NCBI GenBank assembly: GCA_023387635.1
Contig: JAEWHU010000122.1
Span: 1 to 16,583 of the forward strand
Length of the DNA stretch: 16,583 nt
Direction: 5' to 3'
From: Bacillota bacterium
Lineage (GTDB): Bacteria; Bacillota; Clostridia; Lachnospirales; Lachnospiraceae
The notes under the pieces were generated by a model. That model ran no database searches, was not told the origin of the DNA, and saw only the letters and a program-made list of their open reading frames with translations. Shown here piece by piece: positions 12,110 through 16,583 of the stretch. Positions within the stretch are counted from its first letter, which is position 1; each line of letters begins with the position of its first letter. The position numbers and the translations under genes are program-made.

Positions 12110-13489
12110 CTAATATATAAGTGCTTGTTCAACAGCAGTACTTCCTACTAACGCAATATGGTCATATACATCTAGTCCATATTTTGTTCCTTTTGCCACT
12201 ATACAGTACTCTTCATTCTCATATAGTACTTCAATACGTCTAAAGATAGCATAACCCTTATTTACATTATAAACACCTTTTAGTGTCTCTGTTAAACCTA
12301 CGCGATAACGTTCACCAGTTTTTTCCGAATGTAGATATGTATTTGAATCAAACAACAACCTACCATCAACATAGCTATATGTATCGTCACTATAATAAAT
12401 ATCTGTTGGTTCAAATATTAATTCTAGATCACCACTAGAATAGTCTTCTTTTACTACACCTTTGCTACCAGAATCTCCACCTTCAGTAATATAATCATTT
12501 GGTATCAGAAAAAATTCTTTTTCCACAATAGAAGATACTGGAATTTTCAAACCACTTGCTGCATTTAGAGCTAATTCTACTTTAATATATCTTTGATTTA
12601 TGAACTGAATCATGTATTTTGATAAAGCTAATTTAGCAAATTGTTCTCCATTATTCTCAAATACAGTTATAGGTACCGTGGTTTCAAGTCCATGATCTCC
12701 GATAGTTATTTTTACTTTTTTTAATTCTTTCAAAGTGTCATATTGTTCACTATCAAGAGATAATATTATATTCCATTTATCACTTGTTACTAAACGATAT
12801 ACTGGATTATTCTTTTCCACCATATCGGCTGTTCTTAATGAAATCTTATTATAGTTTTCTTGGATAAAATGATCCCCTGTTATAGCTTTGGCATCTAAAT
12901 TCTCATATCCATCCATAGTATAAGCGATAACACCACTGGATTTTGAACGTTCTACTGATACTGATTTACTCTTTTGATTTTCAGTTACTTTTCCACTAAT
13001 ATTAGCTAATTGATTGTCGTTCATAATTTGAAGTACTAAATTTTCCACATCATATTTAAAATCGTAAACACCACTAAAATCACTATTCTTATAATCCTTT
13101 TTAAAATCAAATATCTCTTTACTAATTGATTTTAAATCTTGATTTGATAAAGATATCTCATCTTCAGAATCTAAATCATAAGATAGCTTTTCATCGGTTA
13201 CAGAATATATAATGGAATTTTTCCCTATTCTATCACTATCTCTATGATAATAATTGATATAACCAGCTCTATCTGTTGTTATAATCTTTTCATGACGAAG
13301 AATAAGTCCATTAAAAGTATTATTATCAGCTGTATACCCTTCTTTTACTTCATATATGGACAAATGTTCTTTTGTAAAATAAATAGAAACATAAGTAACT
13401 ACATATATGAAAATAATAAGAAAGATAATGTATGCAATATTCACATCTTTGCGTCTACGGTACTTAGTAACATTATTAGCTACTTTCAA
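12110..13489 (-). CDS. HlyD-like single-pass membrane protein of the division cluster
   Basis: A 459-residue protein with a basic cytoplasmic N-terminus (YRRRKD), one transmembrane helix (about 17-38) and a large extracytoplasmic part. After the helix, EGYTADNNTFNGLILRHEK and TDRAGYINYYHRDSDRIGK resemble the biotinyl-lipoyl half-motifs of HlyD/membrane-fusion adaptors. A central polar, coiled-coil-like section and beta-rich barrel segments follow, then a closing KGYAIFRRIEVLYENEEYCIVAKG-type strand region. Clostridia commonly encode such a protein just before yggS-sepF; its role is not established, and no transporter gene is adjacent. The start is TTG (13487-13489) after GGAGGG; the next in-frame ATG is far inside. 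It is the first gene of the operon, with a probable promoter at 13539-13567. Confidence 0.78.
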   Translation of the reverse strand: MKVANNVTKYRRRKDVNIAYIIFLIIFIYVVTYVSIYFTKEHLSIYEVKEGYTADNNTFNGLILRHEKIITTDRAGYINYYHRDSDRIGKNSIIYSVTDEKLSYDLDSEDEISLSNQDLKSISKEIFDFKKDYKNSDFSGVYDFKYDVENLVLQIMNDNQLANISGKVTENQKSKSVSVERSKSSGVIAYTMDGYENLDAKAITGDHFIQENYNKISLRTADMVEKNNPVYRLVTSDKWNIILSLDSEQYDTLKELKKVKITIGDHGLETTVPITVFENNGEQFAKLALSKYMIQFINQRYIKVELALNAASGLKIPVSSIVEKEFFLIPNDYITEGGDSGSKGVVKEDYSSGDLELIFEPTDIYYSDDTYSYVDGRLLFDSNTYLHSEKTGERYRVGLTETLKGVYNVNKGYAIFRRIEVLYENEEYCIVAKGTKYGLDVYDHIALVGSTAVEQALIY

Positions 13490-13538
13490 AATTTTCCCTC
13501 CTTAAAAATAACTAGTTTATAGCTACTCGATAGGTTCT

Positions 13539-13567
13539 ATTATACTTTTATTTGTTGAAGATTTAAA
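13539..13567 (-). promoter_or_regulatory. Probable promoter of the ten-gene operon
   Basis: On minus TATAAT (13539-13544) is preceded at 17 bases by TTTAAA (13562-13567), four of six -35 matches. It lies about 50 bases upstream of the TTG start of the HlyD-like gene, with no other candidate between. Confidence 0.5.
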
Positions 13568-13698
13568 GTCTTATTTCATTATTTTTATAATTTATAATAA
13601 GTATTTATACCTAGATATTGATATAACATAACAATCCAGAAGAATATTAGACAAAAAAATGGTAACACTAACTGTGTAATGAAAAGGAGGTATTAAAT

Positions 13699-13896
13699 TT
13701 GAAAACAGTAAATTATATAGCTTTAGCGCTAGTAGTTATCGGAGCTATCAACTGGGGACTAATCGGATTTTTTGGCTTTGATCTAATTCGAGTATTATTT
13801 GGAGAAATGACTGTATGGTCAAGAATAATTTACTCTCTAGTAGGTATTGCAGGTTTATATTCATTAAGCTTTTTTGGTAGAGTACGTAGTGACTAA
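13699..13896 (+). CDS. DUF378-family small membrane protein
   Basis: A 65-residue protein with two hydrophobic helices (about 5-27 and 40-60) and the family signature NYIALALVVIGAINWGLIGFF near the N-terminus, followed by FDLIRVLFG and a second helix containing YSLVGIAGLYSL. DUF378 (YuzA-like) proteins are widespread in Firmicutes and uncharacterised. The start is TTG (13699-13701), fixed by AAAGGAGG 8 bases upstream; no ATG is available nearby. It is monocistronic, divergent from the large operon, and followed by a perfect terminator. No strong -35/-10 pair stands out in the AT-rich stretch upstream. Confidence 0.88.
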   Translation: MKTVNYIALALVVIGAINWGLIGFFGFDLIRVLFGEMTVWSRIIYSLVGIAGLYSLSFFGRVRSD

Positions 13897-13914
13897 AGCC
13901 TTAAACGCTAGGCT

Positions 13915-13951
13915 AAAAAAATGCTAACTGCACGGCAGTTAGCATTTTTTT
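13915..13951. terminator. Bidirectional rho-independent terminator
   Basis: A perfect 10-bp stem (ATGCTAACTG at 13921-13930 with CAGTTAGCAT at 13936-13945) has a 5-base loop, an A-run on the left and a T-run on the right. It can therefore end both the DUF378 transcript (plus) and the convergent transcript from the P-loop gene (minus). Confidence 0.92.
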
Positions 13952-13979
13952 AGTTGACATTTTATATAATAATCACATT

Positions 13980-14399
13980 TTACAAAGATACTATCACACT
14001 ATTTTTTACAGTTTCAGGTAAATTAGATTCGTTTAACGAGATACTTAATACAATATTTAAATTATACAGATTTGATATAGTTTCTAACTTTTCTAATGCA
14101 AGTGCTACTTCAGGGCCGTCAGATTTTGCAATTTTTAAAAAACTATCAATATAAATAGCTTCTAAATCATGATCACTTGAAATAAGCCCACATATAAACC
14201 CAATAAATTCCCAATAATTTCCTATGCAGTAATCTCTTACATTTATTAATCTTATTTTATTACTAAGTTCATACATATGTTTGTTACTTTTGTCCAGATA
14301 AACTATACTGCCTTTAGCTTCCCTAATGGATGCATTAGCTTTTTCAATCAGGATTTTAGTCTTGCCTTTTCCTTTTTCGCCTGCAATAATCTGTATCAT
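13980..14399 (-). CDS. Small P-loop NTPase-like protein, function unknown
   Basis: A 139-residue soluble protein beginning with a nucleotide-binding strand and Walker A: IIAGEKGKGKT (GEKGKGKT at residues 7-14). A hydrophobic strand ending in Asp (AIYIDSF, Asp85) could be Walker B. A further strand (LNIVLSISL, about 114-122) fits a minimal RecA-like or kinase-like core. No sensor, lid or partner domain is present, so it may be a minimal NTPase or a nucleotide-binding regulator. I recognise no named family with certainty. GGAGG lies 8 bases before the ATG, and TTGTTT-17-TATAAT lies upstream. It follows the carboxypeptidase gene on the same strand and may also receive read-through, as no terminator lies between them. 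Confidence 0.75.
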   Translation of the reverse strand: MIQIIAGEKGKGKTKILIEKANASIREAKGSIVYLDKSNKHMYELSNKIRLINVRDYCIGNYWEFIGFICGLISSDHDLEAIYIDSFLKIAKSDGPEVALALEKLETISNLYNLNIVLSISLNESNLPETVKNSVIVSL

Positions 14400-14468
14400 T
14401 GTAAACTCCTCCTTAAGATGTGTAATAAATTTGGGTGATATGTATAAATAAATTATTAATATAACTTA

Positions 14469-14497
14469 ATTATAGTATAAATTCACACAAAAAACAA
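14469..14497 (-). promoter_or_regulatory. Promoter of the small P-loop gene
   Basis: On minus TTGTTT (14492-14497), 17 bases, TATAAT (14469-14474), about 70 bases before the start codon and entirely within the gap after the carboxypeptidase gene. Confidence 0.6.
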
Positions 14498-14514
14498 CTA
14501 CAAAATGTAAATTA

Positions 14515-15480
14515 TCAAGGAATCATCTCTAATAAGCGAGTCATTTGTGAAAACAAGCTATTACCACTATCTGCTTGTAATATTATTGATATATACGAAT
14601 TGTTATTGTCATCTTTGCTGTAAAGTATTAAACAATTTCCTGCTTTATATGTTGTTCCAGTTTTACCACCAACTACAACAACACCATCAGGAACATCTTC
14701 TGTACCTTTTAAATAACGATTCGTTGTTGTAAATTCTTTTTCTATATATCTATTTGAAGCATCTAAATAAGTTGCAGTTACTTTCGTAAGGTTAATGATA
14801 GACAAAAACTTATCATATTCAATTAATTCTTCAAAAATCAAATATAAATCATAAGCAGTAGTGTAATGATTATCATCATGTAGGCCATGAGCATTTACAA
14901 AGTTTGTATGAACAGCACCAAGACTTTTTGCTGTATCATTCATCATTTTAGCAAAACCTTCTTCTGAACCACCAACATATTCTGCTATGGCTATACCAGC
15001 ATCATTGCCTGAATATAGAAGCAATAATTCGAGAAGTGTCCCAAGTTCTACTTGATCACCTTCTTTAAAACCAACAAGTTTAGCACCACTCTCAGTAATA
15101 TGAGAAGCGTTATAACTAATTGTAACGATATCTGCTAAATCAGCATTCTTTAATACAACTAAAGCAGTCATTATTTTAGTAATACTTGCAGGATACAATT
15201 TCTCGTATACGTTATTAGCAAATATTACTTCATCTTTTGTACTATTAACTAAAAGTGCTGCTGTGGCATTTATTGCATTGTCTGACATATGATTGTATTC
15301 ATCAGTTATTATAGTACGATCACTAGCAAAAAAATCTGAAACATCAGCACTCATATATTTGTAATCATTACTTTGTGCCACATCACTATTTGTTTCGTAA
15401 GGCAAAAGTAAATTATTAGAAGAACCACAACCAGTTAACAATGCACAAATTAAAACAGTACTTATTAGCTTTTTTTTCAT
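14515..15480 (-). CDS. D-alanyl-D-alanine carboxypeptidase, lipoprotein type
   Basis: Serine DD-peptidase (peptidase S11, low-molecular-weight PBP) that trims the terminal D-Ala of peptidoglycan stem peptides outside the membrane. Catalytic motifs are all present: SITK (Ser99, Lys102) after LYPA, SGN (157-159) and KTG (273-275). The N-terminus is a lipoprotein signal, KKKLISTVLICALLTGC, with lipobox LTGC and acylated Cys18, so it should be processed by the LspA encoded at 7187-7693. At 321 residues it ends soon after the catalytic domain. It has neither the C-terminal beta domain nor the amphipathic anchoring helix of PBP5/DacA. AGGAG lies 12 bases before the ATG. It is 28 bases downstream of mgsA and probably in the rodA operon. 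Confidence 0.92.
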   Translation of the reverse strand: MKKKLISTVLICALLTGCGSSNNLLLPYETNSDVAQSNDYKYMSADVSDFFASDRTIITDEYNHMSDNAINATAALLVNSTKDEVIFANNVYEKLYPASITKIMTALVVLKNADLADIVTISYNASHITESGAKLVGFKEGDQVELGTLLELLLLYSGNDAGIAIAEYVGGSEEGFAKMMNDTAKSLGAVHTNFVNAHGLHDDNHYTTAYDLYLIFEELIEYDKFLSIINLTKVTATYLDASNRYIEKEFTTTNRYLKGTEDVPDGVVVVGGKTGTTYKAGNCLILYSKDDNNNSYISIILQADSGNSLFSQMTRLLEMIP

Positions 15481-15508
15481 ATTTTTAAAATTCTCCTATT
15501 GTAATAGT

Positions 15509-15907
15509 TTACTTTTTAAAAATTTCTCTCCAGTCCAAATCACCACGCTCTAAAGCTTTAATTAATAATTCAGCAGTAGCTAAGTTTGTAGCTAATGGTA
15601 TATTATGAGTATCACACAAACGGACAACATTATTCACATCAGGCTCATGAGATTTTGGTGCAAGTGGATCTCTAAGGAATATAACTAGATCCATTTGATT
15701 GTGTTCTATTTGTGCTCCCATTTGTTGTTCGCCACCTAAATGTCCAGCAAGATATTTATGAATCGTTAAATTTGTAACTTCTTCTATTAATCTTCCTGTA
15801 GTACCAGTTGCATATAATTCATGTTTATTAAGAATTCCACGATAAGCAATGCAAAAATTTTGCATTAATTTCTTTTTTGAGTCGTGTGCTATCATTCCTA
15901 TATTCAT
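15509..15907 (-). CDS. mgsA: Methylglyoxal synthase
   Basis: Converts dihydroxyacetone phosphate to methylglyoxal and phosphate, a bypass that relieves sugar-phosphate stress. The 132 residues show the family blocks MIAHDSKK (His8, Asp9), LYATGTTGRLI, AGHLGGEQQMGAQI, IFLRDPL (Asp80), SHEPDV (His87) and IPLATNLATAELL. The length equals the bacterial norm. The residue equivalent to the proposed catalytic base Asp71 of the E. coli enzyme (GGDQQ) is Glu60 here (codon GAA), a conservative but notable change. The start ATG overlaps the rodA stop (ATGA, 4 bp), so the two are translationally coupled, an arrangement typical of clostridia. Confidence 0.95.
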   Translation of the reverse strand: MNIGMIAHDSKKKLMQNFCIAYRGILNKHELYATGTTGRLIEEVTNLTIHKYLAGHLGGEQQMGAQIEHNQMDLVIFLRDPLAPKSHEPDVNNVVRLCDTHNIPLATNLATAELLIKALERGDLDWREIFKK

Positions 15908-16583
15908 ATGGTGTTACCCCCTCTTCTTTTTCGTTGTAAATTAATATTTATTAATAATCCAATTGCAATCATACTACTTAGTAAAGAACTTAGTCCATAA
16001 CTAAAAAATGGTAATGGCAATCCTGTATTAGGTAATATTGCTGTAGCAACTCCTATATTTACGAATACTTGAAACATAAGCATGGAGGAAATTCCTACAG
16101 CTATTAGCATTCCTAAGTAATCGACGGCATGATGTGCAATCACTAAAGCCTTAAAAATAATAATACCAAGTAATAAAATTATTATACAACCACCAATAAA
16201 ACCAAATGTTTCACCAGCTACTGAAAATATAAAGTCACTTTCTGATATTGGTACATAAGTATCACTAATGATTGCATCTTTTCCTTCTGTCAATAATTTA
16301 CCCGTTAATTTCCCTGAACCTATCACTTGTATAGAATTCTCTTGTTGATACCTATCATTACTATATTCATCAAGTTCAGGATGTAGCATAGCTAATACTC
16401 TTTTTTGTTGATATTCTTGTAAAAGTATTTGATATGGTTGTTGAACATACCAAAACAATCCCATAACTATCGGAACAATAATTACAACAATAGTTAGTAT
16501 TATTTTATAACTTAAACCAGCACAAAATATCATGGCAGCAAATACAAACATTAATACCATGCTCGTAGAAAGATCTGTTTGAG
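15904..16583 (-). CDS. rodA: SEDS-family peptidoglycan polymerase, RodA/FtsW type (5' end cut by window edge)
   Basis: Integral membrane glycosyltransferase that polymerises lipid II with a class B PBP. About 225 codons of the C-terminal half are visible; the frame continues past the right edge (QTDLSTSM at the edge matches the family's QPDLGT motif). An ATG at 16558-16560 is internal, not the start. Further motifs are ESDFIFSVAGETFGFIG, carrying the catalytic-loop Asp, and LPNTGLPLPFFSYGLSSL, the SEDS signature near the end. Several hydrophobic helices are evident and the C-terminus is basic (LQRKRRGG). RodA is preferred over FtsW/SpoVE because of its coupling to mgsA, as in clostridial mre/min/rodA clusters; the symbol is an inference from context. 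Confidence 0.88.
   Translation of the reverse strand, partial: QTDLSTSMVLMFVFAAMIFCAGLSYKIILTIVVIIVPIVMGLFWYVQQPYQILLQEYQQKRVLAMLHPELDEYSNDRYQQENSIQVIGSGKLTGKLLTEGKDAIISDTYVPISESDFIFSVAGETFGFIGGCIIILLLGIIIFKALVIAHHAVDYLGMLIAVGISSMLMFQVFVNIGVATAILPNTGLPLPFFSYGLSSLLSSMIAIGLLININLQRKRRGGNTI

Overview
The window is AT-rich DNA from a low-GC Gram-positive bacterium. Gene content and order point to an anaerobic clostridium, most likely of the Lachnospiraceae (a Lachnoclostridium-like organism). The evidence is strong GGAGG-type ribosome sites, several TTG starts, the rodA-mgsA pair, the yggS-sepF-yggT-ylmH-divIVA block, GapN, a BlaI regulator and a YtrA-type GntR regulator paired with an ABC ATPase. 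This assignment rests on recognised families, not on a database search. Nearly all genes lie on the minus strand. Only a 54-codon gene near 2 kb and a DUF378 gene near 13.8 kb are read on plus.

Region by region. (1) 1-1360: a GntR/YtrA-family repressor overlaps the start of an ABC transporter ATPase that runs off the left edge. A near-consensus sigma-A promoter precedes the pair, and a perfect 17-bp-arm inverted repeat covers its -10 and start site, a good autoregulation design. (2) 1434-2271: a protein with two Bfd-like iron-sulphur domains and its terminator, a divergent small hydrophilic protein, then 20-bp tandem repeats next to a shared terminator. (3) 2303-4681: gapN (non-phosphorylating NADP-dependent GAPDH) with its own promoter and a long leader holding four short tandem repeats. 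Upstream lies an orphan BlaI/MecI-type repressor, preceded by about 500 bases without a gene. That gap contains a strong leftward promoter, a canonical BlaI-type palindrome and several hairpins. (4) 4751-13567: a long leftward operon of ten genes: HlyD-like membrane protein, yggS, sepF, yggT, ylmH, divIVA, aroB, lspA, rluD and an AAA ATPase/DUF4143 protein, closed by a strong terminator. Spacing is tight except for about 85 bases before sepF and about 180 bases before ylmH. The second gap is filled by a large imperfect palindrome that looks like an inserted MITE or a structured RNA. (5) 13699-13951: a small DUF378 membrane protein on plus and a bidirectional terminator. (6) 13980-16583: leftward rodA/ftsW-type SEDS gene (cut by the right edge), mgsA (4-bp overlap), a lipoprotein-type D-Ala-D-Ala carboxypeptidase, and a small P-loop protein with its own promoter.

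Functionally, most of the window serves cell envelope and division: SEDS glycan polymerase, DD-carboxypeptidase, SepF, DivIVA, YggT, LspA. Translation-linked genes (RluD, YlmH), PLP homeostasis (YggS) and aromatic biosynthesis (AroB) are mixed in. GapN and MgsA both act on triose phosphates but sit in separate transcription units. No CRISPR array, rRNA, tRNA, phage module or complete insertion sequence was seen. No complete undescribed system is evident. The best leads are the palindromic element inside the ylm operon, the BlaI operator region without a gene, the repeats in the gapN leader, and residue changes at conserved catalytic positions in MgsA and the AAA ATPase.
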